NCBI GenBank assembly: GCA_963995525.1
Contig: CAXEFP010000887.1
Coordinates: forward strand, 1,302,001-1,366,000
DNA: 64,000 nucleotides
Origin: Escarpia spicata
Taxonomy: Eukaryota > Annelida > Polychaeta > Sabellida > Siboglinidae
Reading direction: 5' to 3'
A program made the translations under genes and the position numbers. Below, in pieces: positions 1 to 14,190 of the stretch (the stretch's first letter is position 1; each line of letters begins with the position of its first letter). The notes beneath the pieces were generated by a model. That model did not search any database. It saw only the letters and a program-made list of their open reading frames with translations, and was not told the origin of the DNA.

Positions 1-86
1 ACACACATAATACATAGACTGGGAATGAAACATTGTACAACTGACACACATAATAAATAGACTGGGAATGAAACATTGTACAACTG

Positions 87-129
87 ACACACATAATAAA
101 TAGACTGGGAATAAAACATTGTACAACTG
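87..129. repeat. Representative consensus monomer (A13, A27, A39, G43)
   Basis: This copy carries the commonest base at each major variable site and serves as the reference for the numbering used here. Composition is 21 A, 9 T, 7 C and 6 G, so about 30% GC with a marked A excess on this strand. It holds two AATAAA hexamers (positions 9-14 and 24-29), one 8-bp palindrome TTGTACAA (33-40) and an A4 tract (27-30). It has no CpG, including across the monomer junction. Read circularly on the minus strand it contains no TAA, TAG or TGA; on the plus strand it contains several. No protein-binding box that I recognise is present. Confidence 0.95.
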
Positions 130-817
130 ACACACATAATAAATAGACTGGGAATAAAACATTGTACAACTGACACACATAATAAACAGACTGGGAATAA
201 AACATTGTACTACTGACACACATAATACATAGACTGGGAATAAAACATTGTACAACTGACACACATAATAAATAGACTGGGAATGAAATATTGTACTACT
301 GACACACATAATAAATAGACTGGGAATGAAACATTGTACTACTGACACACATAATACATAGACTGGGAATGAAACATTGTACAACTGACACACATAATAC
401 ATATACTGGGAATGAAACATTGTACAACTGACACACATAATAAATAGACAGGGAATGAAACATTGTACAACTGACACACATAATAAATAGACTGGGAATA
501 AAACATTGTACAACTGACACACATAATAAATAGACTGGGAATAAAACATTGTACAACTGACACACATAATACATAGACTGGGAATAAAACATTGTACTAC
601 TGACACACATAATACATAGACTGGGAATGAAACATTGTACAACTGACACACATAATAAATAGACTGGGAATGAAACATTGTACAACTGACACACATAATA
701 AATAGACTGGGAATAAAACATTGTACTACTGACACACATAATAAATAGACTGGGAATAAAACATTGTACTACTGACACACATAATAAATAGACTGGGAAT
801 AAAACATTGTACTACTG

Positions 818-860
818 ACACTGATGATAAATAGACTGGGAATAAAACATTGTACAACTA
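818..860. repeat. Marker monomer class beginning ACACTGATGATA (first of 51)
   Basis: Three linked substitutions (T5, G6, G9) define this class, and most copies end in CAACTA. I located 51 copies, starting at 818, 2237, 3527, 5247, 6666, 8042, 9246, 10407, 11439, 12299, 12686, 13503, 14105, 14965, 15868, 16728, 17201, 18018, 18921, 19781, 21114, 23135, 24339, 25500, 27349, 27951, 29413, 30273, 31004, 31907, 33369, 34229, 34874, 35691, 37927, 39002, 40808, 41883, 42743, 44377, 45237, 46570, 47688, 49279, 51085, 53278, 54138, 55342, 57535, 59642 and 61749. Spacing runs from 9 to 52 monomers, with 20 monomers (860 bp) the commonest value (nine times). In 18 cases the preceding monomer carries TTGCAC (C36), the mark of family B. 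A related class with T5, C6, G9 (CTCATGATA) is more frequent. T5 and G9 were always seen together. Confidence 0.9.
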
Positions 861-2924
861 ACACACATAATAAATAGACTGGGAATAAAACATTGTACAA
901 CTGACACACATAATAAATAGACTGGGAATAAAACATTGTACAACTGACACACATAATACATAGACTGGGAATAAAACATTGTACTACTGACACACATAAT
1001 ACATAGACTGGGAATGAAACATTGTACAACTGACACACATAATAAATAGACTGGGAATGAAACATTGTACTACTGACACACATAATAAATAGACTGGGAA
1101 TGAAACATTGTACAAATGACACTCATGATAAATAGACTGGGAATAAAACATTGTACTACTGACACACATAATAAGTAGACTGGGAATAAAACATTGTACA
1201 ACTGACACACATAATACTTAGACTGGGAATAAAACATTGTACTACTGACACACATAATACATAGACTGGGAATGAAACATTGTACAACTGACACACATAA
1301 TAAATAGACTGGGAATGAAACATTGTACAACTGACACACATAATAAACAGACTGGGAATAAAACATTGTACTACTGACACACATAATACATAGACTGGGA
1401 ATGAAACATTGTACAACTGACACACATAATACATAGACTGGGAATGAAACATTGTACAACTGACACACATAATAAATAGACTGGGAATGAAACATTGTAC
1501 AACTGACACACATAATAAATAGACTGGGAATAAAACATTGTACAACTGACACACATAATAAATAGACTGGGAATAAAACATTGTACAACTGACACACATA
1601 ATAAACAGACTGGGAATAAAACATTGTACTACTGACACACATAATACATAGACTGGGAATAAAACATTGTACAACTGACACACATAATAAATAGACTGGG
1701 AATGAAATATTGTACTACTGACACACATAATAAATAGACTGGGAATGAAACATTGTACTACTGACACACATAATACATAGACTGGGAATGAAACATTGTA
1801 CAACTGACACACATAATACATATACTGGGAATGAAACATTGTACAACTGACACACATAATAAATAGACAGGGAATGAAACATTGTACAACTGACACACAT
1901 AATAAATAGACTGGGAATAAAACATTGTACAACTGACACACATAATAAATAGACTGGGAATAAAACATTGTACAACTGACACACATAATACATAGACTGG
2001 GAATAAAACATTGTACTACTGACACACATAATACATAGACTGGGAATGAAACATTGTACAACTGACACACATAATAAATAGACTGGGAATGAAACATTGT
2101 ACAACTGACACACATAATAAATAGACTGGGAATAAAACATTGTACTACTGACACACATAATAAATAGACTGGGAATAAAACATTGTACTACTGACACACA
2201 TAATAAATAGACTGGGAATAAAACATTGTACTACTGACACTGATGATAAATAGACTGGGAATAAAACATTGTACAACTAACACACATAATAAATAGACTG
2301 GGAATAAAACATTGTACAACTGACACACATAATAAATAGACTGGGAATAAAACATTGTACAACTGACACACATAATACATAGACTGGGAATAAAACATTG
2401 TACTACTGACACACATAATACATAGACTGGGAATGAAACATTGTACAACTGACACACATAATAAATAGACTGGGAATGAAACATTGTACTACTGACACAC
2501 ATAATAAATAGACTGGGAATGAAACATTGTACAAATGACACTCATGATAAATAGACTGGGAATAAAACATTGTACTACTGACACACATAATAAGTAGACT
2601 GGGAATAAAACATTGTACAACTGACACACATAATACTTAGACTGGGAATAAAACATTGTACTACTGACACACATAATACATAGACTGGGAATGAAACATT
2701 GTACAACTGACACACATAATAAATAGACTGGGAATGAAACATTGTACAACTGACACACATAATAAACAGACTGGGAATAAAACATTGTACTACTGACACA
2801 CATAATACATAGACTGGGAATAAAACATTGTACAACTGACACACATAATAAATAGACTGGGAATAAAACATTGTACAACTGACACACATAATACATAGAC
2901 TGGGAATAAAACATTGTACAACTG

Positions 2925-5900
2925 ACACACATAATAAATAGACTGGGAATAAAACATTGTACAACTGACACACATAATACATAGACTGGGAATAAAACAT
3001 TGTACTACTGACACACATAATACATAGACTGGGAATTAAACATTGTACTACTGACACACATAATAAATAGACTGGGAATGAAACATTGTACAACTGACAC
3101 ACATAATAAATAGACTGGGAATGAAACATTGTACTACTAACACACATAATACATAGACTGGGAATAAAACATTGTACTACTGCCACACATAATAAATAGA
3201 CCGGGAATAAAACATCGTACAACTGACACACATAATAAATAGACTGAGAATAAAACATTGTACAACTGACACACATAATAAATAGACTGGGAATGAAACA
3301 TTGTACAACTGACACTCATGATAAATAGACTGGGAATGAAACATTGTACTACTGACACACATAATAAATAGACTGGGAATAAAACATTGTACTACTGACA
3401 CTCATGATAAATAGACTGGGAATAAAACATTGTACTACTGACACACATAATAAATAGACTGGGAATAAAACATTGTACTACTGACACACATAATAAATAG
3501 ACTGGGAATAAAACATTGCACTACTGACACTGATGATAAATAGACTGGGAATAAAACATTGTACAACTAACACACATAATAAATAGACTATGAATGAAAT
3601 ATTGTACTACTGACACACATAATAAATAGACTGGGAATGAAACATTGTACAACTGACACACATAATAAATAGACTGGGAATGAAACATTGTACTACTAAC
3701 ACACATAATACATAGACTGGGAATAAAACATTGTACTACTGACACACATAATAAATAGACCGGGAATAAAACATCGTACAACTGACACACATAATAAATA
3801 GACTGAGAATAAAACATTGTACAACTGACACACATAATAAATAGACTGGGAATAAAACATTGTACAACTGACACACATAATAAACAGACTGGGAATAAAA
3901 CATTGTACTACTGACACACATAATACATAGACTGGGAATAAAACATTGTTCAACTGACACACATAATAAATAGACTGGGAATGAAATATTGTACTACTGA
4001 CACACATAATAAATAGACTGGGAATGAAACATTGTACTACTGACACACATAATACATAGACTGGGAATGAAACATTGTACAACTGACACACATAATAAAT
4101 AGACTGGGAATGAAACATTGTACAACTGACACACATAATAAATAGACTGGGAATAAAACATTGTACAACTGACACACATAATAAATAGACTGGGAATAAA
4201 ACATTGTACAACTGACACACATAATAAACAGACTGGGAATAAAACATTGTACTACTGACACACATAATACATAGACTGGGAATAAAACATTGTACAACTG
4301 ACACACATAATAAATAGACTGGGAATGAAATAGTGTACTACTGACACACATAATAAATAGACTGGGAATGAAACATTGTACTACTGACACACATAATACA
4401 TAGACTGGGAATGAAACATTGTACAACTGACACACATAATACATAGACTGGGAATGAAACATTGTACAACTGACACACATAATAAATAGACTGGGAATGA
4501 AACATTGTACAACTGACACACATAATAAATAGACTGGGAATAAAACATTGTACAACTGACACACATAATAAATAGACTGGGAATAAAACATTGTACAACT
4601 GACACACATAATAAATAGACTGGGAATAAAACATTGTACAACTGACACACATAATAAATAGACTGGGAATAAAACATTGTACAACTGACACACATAATAC
4701 ATAGACTGGGAATAAAACATTGTACTACTGACACACATAATACATAGACTGGGAATTAAACATTGTACTACTGACACACATAATAAATAGACTGGGAATG
4801 AAACATTGTACAACTGACACACATAATAAATAGACTGGGAATGAAACATTGTACTACTAACACACATAATACATAGACTGGGAATAAAACATTGTACTAC
4901 TGCCACACATAATAAATAGACCGGGAATAAAACATCGTACAACTGACACACATAATAAATAGACTGAGAATAAAACATTGTACAACTGACACACATAATA
5001 AATAGACTGGGAATGAAACATTGTACAACTGACACTCATGATAAATAGACTGGGAATGAAACATTGTACTACTGACACACATAATAAATAGACTGGGAAT
5101 AAAACATTGTACTACTGACACTCATGATAAATAGACTGGGAATAAAACATTGTACTACTGACACACATAATAAATAGACTGGGAATAAAACATTGTACTA
5201 CTGACACACATAATAAATAGACTGGGAATAAAACATTGCACTACTGACACTGATGATAAATAGACTGGGAATAAAACATTGTACAACTAACACACATAAT
5301 AAATAGACTATGAATGAAATATTGTACTACTGACACACATAATAAATAGACTGGGAATGAAACATTGTACAACTGACACACATAATAAATAGACTGGGAA
5401 TGAAACATTGTACTACTAACACACATAATACATAGACTGGGAATAAAACATTGTACTACTGACACACATAATAAATAGACCGGGAATAAAACATCGTACA
5501 ACTGACACACATAATAAATAGACTGAGAATAAAACATTGTACAACTGACACACATAATAAATAGACTGGGAATAAAACATTGTACAACTGACACACATAA
5601 TAAACAGACTGGGAATAAAACATTGTACTACTGACACACATAATACATAGACTGGGAATAAAACATTGTTCAACTGACACACATAATAAATAGACTGGGA
5701 ATGAAATATTGTACTACTGACACACATAATAAATAGACTGGGAATGAAACATTGTACTACTGACACACATAATACATAGACTGGGAATGAAACATTGTAC
5801 AACTGACACACATAATAAATAGACTGGGAATGAAACATTGTACAACTGACACACATAATAAATAGACTGGGAATAAAACATTGTACAACTGACACACATA

Positions 5901-6320
5901 ATAAATAGACTGGGAATAAAACATTGTACAACTGACACACATAATAAACAGACTGGGAATAAAACATTGTACTACTGACACACATAATACATAGACTGGG
6001 AATAAAACATTGTACAACTGACACACATAATAAATAGACTGGGAATGAAATAGTGTACTACTGACACACATAATAAATAGACTGGGAATGAAACATTGTA
6101 CTACTGACACACATAATACATAGACTGGGAATGAAACATTGTACAACTGACACACATAATACATAGACTGGGAATGAAACATTGTACAACTGACACACAT
6201 AATAAATAGACTGGGAATGAAACATTGTACAACTGACACACATAATAAATAGACTGGGAATAAAACATTGTACAACTGACACACATAATAAATAGACTGG
6301 GAATAAAACATTGTACAACT
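2925..6320. repeat. 40-monomer tandem duplication (1,720-bp offset), family B
   Basis: Bases 2925-4600 match 4645-6320 monomer for monomer. Both halves share private marks: GAATTAAAC near 3033 and 4753, a monomer beginning CCACAC at 3183 and 4903, AGACTATGAATG near 3590 and 5310, and TAGTGTAC near 4331 and 6051. The match ends where CAACTG at 4601 faces CAACTA at 6321. To the left it fades at the monomer starting 2882, which has C13 against A13 in its partner. Each half holds two ACCGGG monomers and one ACACTGATG marker. Confidence 0.87.
3742..3784. repeat. Family B diagnostic monomer with ACCGGG and ATCG
   Basis: This monomer has T20C, giving ACCGGG, and T34C, giving CATCG. It is therefore one of the few monomer classes with CpG dinucleotides (two) and a CCGG site. 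About 26 copies were located, near 3183, 3742, 4903, 5462, 6881, 21329, 25715, 27607, 28166, 31219, 32122, 35906, 36680, 46785, 49494, 51300, 53020, 53450, 55557, 57277, 57707, 59384, 59814, 61491, 61921 and 63727. It is followed by a CTGAGA monomer, and in many copies an AAACAG monomer comes two places later, so the string marks family B. Copies at 53450, 57707, 59814 and 61921 carry a further change, CAGCG instead of CATCG. Confidence 0.88.
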
Positions 6321-6450
6321 AACACACATAATAAATAGACTGGGAATAAAACATTGTACAACTGACACACATAATAAATAGACTGGGAATAAAACATTGT
6401 ACAACTGACACACATAATACATAGACTGGGAATAAAACATTGTACAACTG

Positions 6451-7224
6451 ACACTCATGATAAATAGACTGGGAATGAAACATTGTACTACTGACACACA
6501 TAATAAATAGACTGGGAATAAAACATTGTACTACTGACACTCATGATAAATAGACTGGGAATAAAACATTGTACTACTGACACACATAATAAATAGACTG
6601 GGAATAAAACATTGTACTACTGACACACATAATAAATAGACTGGGAATAAAACATTGCACTACTGACACTGATGATAAATAGACTGGGAATAAAACATTG
6701 TACAACTAACACACATAATAAATAGACTGGGAATGAAATATTGTACTACTGACACACATAATAAATAGACTGGGAATGAAACATTGTACAACTGACACAC
6801 ATAATAAATAGACTGGGAATGAAACATTGTACTACTAACACACATAATACATAGACTGGGAATAAAACATTGTACTACTGACACACATAATAAATAGACC
6901 GGGAATAAAACATCGTACAACTGACACACATAATAAATAGACTGAGAATAAAACATTGTACAACTGACACACATAATAAATAGACTGGGAATAAAACATT
7001 GTACAACTGACACACATAATAAACAGACTGGGAATAAAACATTGTACTATTGACACACATAATACATAGACTGGGAATAAAACATTGTTCAACTGACACA
7101 CATAATAAATAGACTGGGAATGAAATATTGTACTACTGACACACATAATAAATAGACTGGGAATGAAACATTGTACTACTGACACACATAATACATAGAC
7201 TGGGAATGAAACATTGTACAACTG
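6451..7224. repeat. 18-monomer segment, copy of 5032-5805 (1,419-bp offset)
   Basis: Eighteen monomers starting with a CTCATGATA unit repeat the order found at 5032-5805, including TTGCAC, ACACTGATG, ACCGGG, CTGAGA, AAACAG and TTGTTC. Two differences were seen. The source has AGACTATG where this copy has AGACTGGG, and this copy has TACTATTG near 7049 where the source has TACTACTG. The shared AGACTATG in the two earlier B copies dates that mutation after, or outside, the exchange that made this copy. Confidence 0.8.
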
Positions 7225-7568
7225 ACACACATAATACATAGACTGGGAATGAAACATTGTACAACTGACACACATAATAAATAGACTGGGAATGAAACAT
7301 TGTACAACTGACACACATAATAAATAGACTGGGAATAAAACATTGTACAACTGACACACATAATAAATAGACTGGGAATAAAACATTGTACAACTGACAC
7401 ACATAATAAACAGACTGGGAATAAAACATTGTACTACTGACACACATAATACATAGACTGGGAATAAAACATTGTACAACTGACACACATAATAAATAGA
7501 CTGGGAATGAAATATTGTACTACTGACACACATAATAAATAGACTGGGAATGAAACATTGTACTACTG

Positions 7569-9976
7569 ACACACATAATACATAGACTGGGAATGATACA
7601 TTGTACAACTGACACACATAATACATATACTGGGAATGAAACATTGTACAACTGACACACATAATAAATAGACTGGGAATGAAACATTGTACAACTGACA
7701 CACATAATAAATAGACTGGGAATAAAACATTGTACAACTGACACACATAATAAATAGACTGGGAATAAAACATTGTACAACTGACACACATAATACATAG
7801 ACTGGGAATAAAACATTGTACTACTGACACACATAATACATAGACTGGGAATGAAACATTGTACAACTGACACACATAATAAATAGACTGGGAATGAAAC
7901 ATTGTACAACTGACACACATAATAAATAGACTGGGAATAAAACATTGTACTACTGACACACATAATAAATAGACTGGGAATAAAACATTGTACTACTGAC
8001 ACACATAATAAATAGACTGGGAATAAAACATTGTACTACTGACACTGATGATAAATAGACTGGGAATAAAACATTGTACAACTAACACACATAATAAATA
8101 GACTGGGAATAAAACATTGTACAACTGACACACATAATAAATAGACTGGGAATAAAACATTGTACAACTGACACACATAATACATAGACTGGGAATAAAA
8201 CATTGTACTACTGACACACATAATACATAGAATGGGAATGAAACATTGTACAACTGACACACATAATAAATAGACTGGGAATGAAACATTGTACTACTGA
8301 CACACATAATAAATAGACTGGGAATGAAACATTGTACAAATGACACTCATGATAAATAGACTGGGAATAAAACATTGTACTACTGACACACATAATAAGT
8401 AGACTGGGAATAAAACATTGTACAACTGACACACATAATACTTAGACTGGGAATAAAACATTGTACTACTGACACACATAATACATAGACTGGGAATGAA
8501 ACATTGTACAACTGACACACATAATAAATAGACTGGGAATGAAACATTGTACAACTGACACACATAATAAACAGACTGGGAATAAAACATTGTACTACTG
8601 ACACACATAATACATAGACTGGGAATAAAACATTGTACAACTGACACACATAATAAATAGACTGGGAATGAAATATTGTACTACTGACACACATAATAAA
8701 TAGACTGGGAATGAAACATTGTACTACTGACACACATAATACATAGACTGGGAATGAAACATTGTACAACTGACACACATAATACATAGACTGGGAATGA
8801 AACATTGTACAACTGACACACATAATACATATACTGGGAATGAAACATTGTACAACTGACACACATAATAAATAGACTGGGAATGAAACATTGTACAACT
8901 GACACACATAATAAATAGACTGGGAATAAAACATTGTACAACTGACACACATAATAAATAGACTGGGAATAAAACATTGTACAACTGACACACATAATAC
9001 ATAGACTGGGAATAAAACATTGTACTACTGACACACATAATACATAGACTGGGAATGAAACATTGTACAACTGACACACATAATAAATAGACTGGGAATG
9101 AAACATTGTACAACTGACACACATAATAAATAGACTGGGAATAAAACATTGTACTACTGACACACATAATAAATAGACTGGGAATAAAACATTGTACTAC
9201 TGACACACATAATAAATAGACTGGGAATAAAACATTGTACTACTGACACTGATGATAAATAGACTGGGAATAAAACATTGTACAACTAACACACATAATA
9301 AATAGACTGGGAATAAAACATTGTACAACTGACACACATAATAAATAGACTGGGAATAAAACATTGTACAACTGACACACATAATACATAGACTGGGAAT
9401 AAAACATTGTACTACTGACACACATAATACATAGAATGGGAATGAAACATTGTACAACTGACACACATAATAAATAGACTGGGAATGAAACATTGTACTA
9501 CTGACACACATAATAAATAGACTGGGAATGAAACATTGTACAAATGACACTCATGATAAATAGACTGGGAATAAAACATTGTACTACTGACACACATAAT
9601 AAGTAGACTGGGAATAAAACATTGTACAACTGACACACATAATACTTAGACTGGGAATAAAACATTGTACTACTGACACACATAATACATAGACTGGGAA
9701 TGAAACATTGTACAACTGACACACATAATAAATAGACTGGGAATGAAACATTGTACAACTGACACACATAATAAACAGACTGGGAATAAAACATTGTACT
9801 ACTGACACACATAATACATAGACTGGGAATAAAACATTGTACAACTGACACACATAATAAATAGACTGGGAATGAAATATTGTACTACTGACACACATAA
9901 TAAATAGACTGGGAATGAAACATTGTACTACTGACACACATAATACATAGACTGGGAATGAAACATTGTACAACTG
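7569..9976. repeat. 28-monomer tandem duplication (1,204-bp units)
   Basis: Unit one is 7569-8772 and unit two 8773-9976. The rare ACATATACTGGG and AGAATGGG monomers occur in both (7612/8816 and about 8215/9419). The one difference noticed is GATACATTG near 7600 against GAAACATTG. Each unit has one ACACTGATG marker (8042, 9246) and the AAGTAG plus ACTTAG pair of family A. Confidence 0.87.
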
Positions 9977-10878
9977 ACACACATAATACATAGACTGGGA
10001 ATGAAACATTGTACAACTGACACACATAATAAATAGACTGGGAATGAAACATTGTACAACTGACACACATAATAAATAGACTGGGAATAAAACATTGTAC
10101 AACTGACACACATAATAAATAGACTGGGAATAAAACATTGTACAACTGACACACATAATACATAGACTGGGAATAAAACATTGTACTACTGACACACATA
10201 ATACATAGACTGGGAATGAAACATTGTACAACTGACACACATAATAAATAGACTGGGAATGAAACATTGTACAACTGACACACATAATAAATAGACTGGG
10301 AATAAAACATTGTACTACTGACACACATAATAAATAGACTGGGAATAAAACATTGTACTACTGACACACATAATAAATAGACTGGGAATAAAACATTGTA
10401 CTACTGACACTGATGATAAATAGACTGGGAATAAAACATTGTACAACTAACACACATAATAAATAGACTGGGAATAAAACATTGTACAACTGACACACAT
10501 AATAAATAGACTGGGAATAAAACATTGTACAACTGACACACATAATACATAGACTGGGAATAAAACATTGTACTACTGACACACATAATACATAGACTGG
10601 GAATGAAACATTGTACAACTGACACACATAATAAATAGACTGGGAATGAAACATTGTACTACTGACACACATAATAAATAGACTGGGAATGAAACATTGT
10701 ACAAATGACACTCATGATAAATAGACTGGGATTAAAACATTGTACTACTGACACACATAATAAGTAGACTGGGAATAAAACATTGTACAACTGACACACA
10801 TAATACTTAGACTGGGAATAAAACATTGTACTACTGACACACATAATACATAGACTGGGAATGAAACATTGTACAACT
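8773..10878. repeat. 27-monomer overlapping duplication (1,161-bp offset)
   Basis: Bases 8773-9717 match 9934-10878 at a 27-monomer offset, overlapping the 28-monomer duplication to its left. Differences seen: ACATATAC at 8816 against ACATAGAC at 9977, AGAATGGG near 9432 against AGACTGGG, and GGATTAAAAC near 10732 against GGAATAAAAC. The new GGATTAAAAC mark then appears in the next duplication to the right, so the events can be ordered. Confidence 0.8.
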
Positions 10879-12126
10879 GACACACATAATAAATAGACTG
10901 GGAATGAAACATTGTACTACTGACACACATAATAAATAGACTGGGAATGAAACATTGTACTACTAACACACATAATACATAGAGTGGGAATGAAACATTG
11001 TACAACTGACACACATAATAAATAGACTGGGAATGAAACATTGTACAACTGACACTCATGATAAATAGACTGGGAATGAAACATTGTACTACTGACACAC
11101 ATAATAAATAGACTGGGAATAAAACATTGTACAACTGACACACATAATAAATAGACTGGGAATAAAACATTGTACAACTGACACACATAATACATAGACT
11201 GGGAATAAAACATTGTACTACTGACACACATAATACATAGACTGGGAATGAAACATTGTACAACTGACACACATAATAAATAGACTGGGAATGAAACATT
11301 GTACAACTGACACACATAATAAATAGACTGGGAATAAAACATTGTACTACTGACACACATAATAAATAGACTGGGAATAAAACATTGTACTACTGACACA
11401 CATAATAAATAGACTGGGAATAAAACATTGTACTACTGACACTGATGATAAATAGACTGGGAATAAAACATTGTACAACTAACACACATAATAAATAGAC
11501 TGGGAATAAAACATTGTACAACTGACACACATAATAAATAGACTGGGAATAAAACATTGTACAACTGACACACATAATACATAGACTGGGAATAAAACAT
11601 TGTACTACTGACACACATAATACATAGACTGGGAATGAAACATTGTACAACTGACACACATAATAAATAGACTGGGAATGAAACATTGTACTACTGACAC
11701 ACATAATAAATAGACTGGGAATGAAACATTGTACAAATGACACTCATGATAAATAGACTGGGATTAAAACATTGTACTACTGACACACATAATAAGTAGA
11801 CTGGGAATAAAACATTGTACAACTGACACACATAATACTTAGACTGGGAATAAAACATTGTACTACTGACACACATAATACATAGACTGGGAATGAAACA
11901 TTGTACAACTGACACACATAATAAATAGACTGGGAATGAAACATTGTACTACTGACACACATAATAAATAGACTGGGAATGAAACATTGTACTACTAACA
12001 CACATAATACATAGAGTGGGAATGAAACATTGTACAACTGACACACATAATAAATAGACTGGGAATGAAACATTGTACAACTGACACTCATGATAAATAG
12101 ACTGGGAATGAAACATTGTACTACTG
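10063..12126. repeat. Adjacent 24-monomer tandem duplication (1,032 bp x 2)
   Basis: Units 10063-11094 and 11095-12126 abut directly and looked identical at every monomer compared. Both include GGATTAAAAC (about 10732 and 11763), AAGTAG, ACTTAG, AGAGTGGG (about 10982 and 12014) and ACACTGATG (10407 and 11439). The edges are sharp. The monomers at 10020 and 11052 differ, and those at 11095 and 12127 differ at position 39. This is among the cleanest recent exchanges in the window. Confidence 0.9.
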
Positions 12127-12298
12127 ACACACATAATAAATAGACTGGGAATAAAACATTGTACTACTGACACTCATGATATATAGACTGCGAATAAAAC
12201 ATTGTACAACTGACACACATAATAAATAGACTGGGAATAAAACATTGTACTACTGACACACATAATAAATAGACTGGGAATAAAACATTGTACTACTG
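11439..12298. repeat. Family A 20-monomer (860-bp) cassette, type example
   Basis: From one ACACTGATG marker to the next, this cassette has 20 monomers. In order, the marks are: ACACTGATG ending CAACTA (1); CAAATG tail (7); CTCATGATA (8); AAGTAG (9); ACTTAG (10); ACTACTA tail (13); AGAGTGGG (14); CTCATGATA (16); GATATATAGACTGCG (18). The same 860-bp marker spacing recurs from 14105, 15868, 18921, 29413, 33369, 41883, 44377 and 53278, the last with a family B left half. It is the closest thing to a basic higher-order unit for family A, although it is usually embedded in longer duplications. Confidence 0.8.
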
Positions 12299-12900
12299 AC
12301 ACTGATGATAAATAGACTGGGAATAAAACATTGTACAACTGACACACATAATACATAGACTGGGAATAAAACATTGTACTACTGACACACATAATACATA
12401 GACTGGGAATGAAACATTGTACAACTGACACACATAATAAATAGACTGGGAATGAAACATTGTACTACTGACACACATAATAAATAGACTGGGAATGAAA
12501 CATTGTACAACTGACACACATAATAAATAGACTGGGAATAAAACATTGTACTACTGACACTCATGATATATAGACTGCGAATAAAACATTGTACAACTGA
12601 CACACATAATAAATAGACTGGGAATAAAACATTGTACTACTGACACACATAATAAATAGACTGGGAATAAAACATTGTACTACTGACACTGATGATAAAT
12701 AGACTGGGAATAAAACATTGTACAACTGACACACATAATACATAGACTGGGAATAAAACATTGTACTACTGACACACATAATACATAGACTGGGAATGAA
12801 ACATTGTACAACTGACACACATAATAAATAGACTGGGAATGAAACATTGTACTACTGACACACATAATAAATAGACTGGGAATGAAACATTGTACAACTG
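12127..12900. repeat. Adjacent 9-monomer tandem duplication (387 bp x 2)
   Basis: Nine monomers at 12127-12513 are repeated without any difference at 12514-12900; each monomer was compared in turn. The unit holds a CTCATGATATATAGACTGCG monomer and an ACACTGATG marker (12299 and 12686). It is the shortest spacing between two such markers in the window. It follows directly after the 24-monomer pair. Confidence 0.93.
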
Positions 12901-13841
12901 ACACACATAATAAATAGACTGGGAATGAAACATTGTACTACTAACACACATAATACATAGACTGGGAATAAAACATTGTACTACTGACACACATAATACA
13001 TAGACTGGGAGTAAAACATTGTTCAACTGACACACATAATAAATAGACTGGGAATGAAATATTGTACTACTGACACACATAATAAATAGACTGGGAATGA
13101 AACATTGTACTACTGACACACATAATACATAGACTGGGAATGAAACATTGTACAACTGACACACATAATACATAGACTGGGAATGAAACATTGTACAACT
13201 GACACACATAATAAATAGACTGGGAATGAAACATTGTACAACTGACACACATAATAAATAGACTGGGAATAAAACATTGTACAACTGACACACATAATAA
13301 ATAGACTGGGAATAAAACATTGTACTACTGACACACATAATAAATAGACTGGGAATGAAACATTGTACAACTGACACACATAATAAATAGATTGGGAATA
13401 AAACATTGTACTACTGACACACATAATACATAGACTGGGAATAAAACATTGTACAACTGACACACATAATAAATAGACTGGGAATAAAACATTGTACTAC
13501 TGACACTGATGATAAATAGACTGGGAATAAAACATTGTACAACTAACACACATAATAAATAGACTGGGAATAAAACATTGTAAAACTGACACACATAATA
13601 AATAGACTGGGAATAAAACATTGTACAACTGACACACATAATACATAGACTGGGAATAAAACATTGTACTACTGACACACATAATACATAGACTGGGAAT
13701 GAAACATTGTACAACTGACACACATAATAAATAGACTGGGAATGAAACATTGTACTACTGACACACATAATAAATAGACTGGGAATGAAACATTGTACAA
13801 CTGACACTCATGATAAATAGACTGGGAATAAAACATTGTAC
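12729..13841. repeat. 26-monomer segment, source or copy of 15094-16206
   Basis: The variant order matches 15094-16206 at a 55-monomer (2,365-bp) offset. Shared marks are GGGAGTAAAAC with TTGTTC, AGATTGGG (13391 and 15756) and TTGTAAAACTG (about 13578 and 15943). The match ends at position 39 of the monomer starting 13804. The TTGTAAAAC mark is also in the third relative near 18996. Confidence 0.82.
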
Positions 13842-14190
13842 AACTGACACACATAATAAATAGACTGGGAATAAAACATTGTACTACTGACACACATAAT
13901 ACATAGACTGGGAATGAAACATTGTACAACTGACACACATAATAAATAGACTGGGAATGAAACATTGTACAACTGACACACATAATAAATAGACTGGGAA
14001 TAAAACATTGTACTACTGACACACATAATAAATAGACTGGGAATAAAACATTGTACTACTGACACACATAATAAATAGACTGGGAATAAAACATTGTACT
14101 ACTGACACTGATGATAAATAGACTGGGAATAAAACATTGTACAACTAACACACATAATAAATAGACTGGGAATAAAACATTGTACAACTG

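Larger units (their letters stand above)
1..2795. repeat. 33-monomer tandem duplication (1,419-bp offset)
   Basis: Bases 1-1376 recur at 1420-2795 with the same order of monomer variants. Shared rare markers include ACATATACTGGG and AGACAGGG, which lie near 395-435 and again near 1814-1870; these two copies are the only ones with AGACAGGG in this context. The match breaks at the monomers starting 1377 and 2796, where G27 faces A27. The left edge runs off the window, so the duplicated unit may be longer. No mismatch was noticed within the compared part, which suggests a recent event. Confidence 0.85.
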
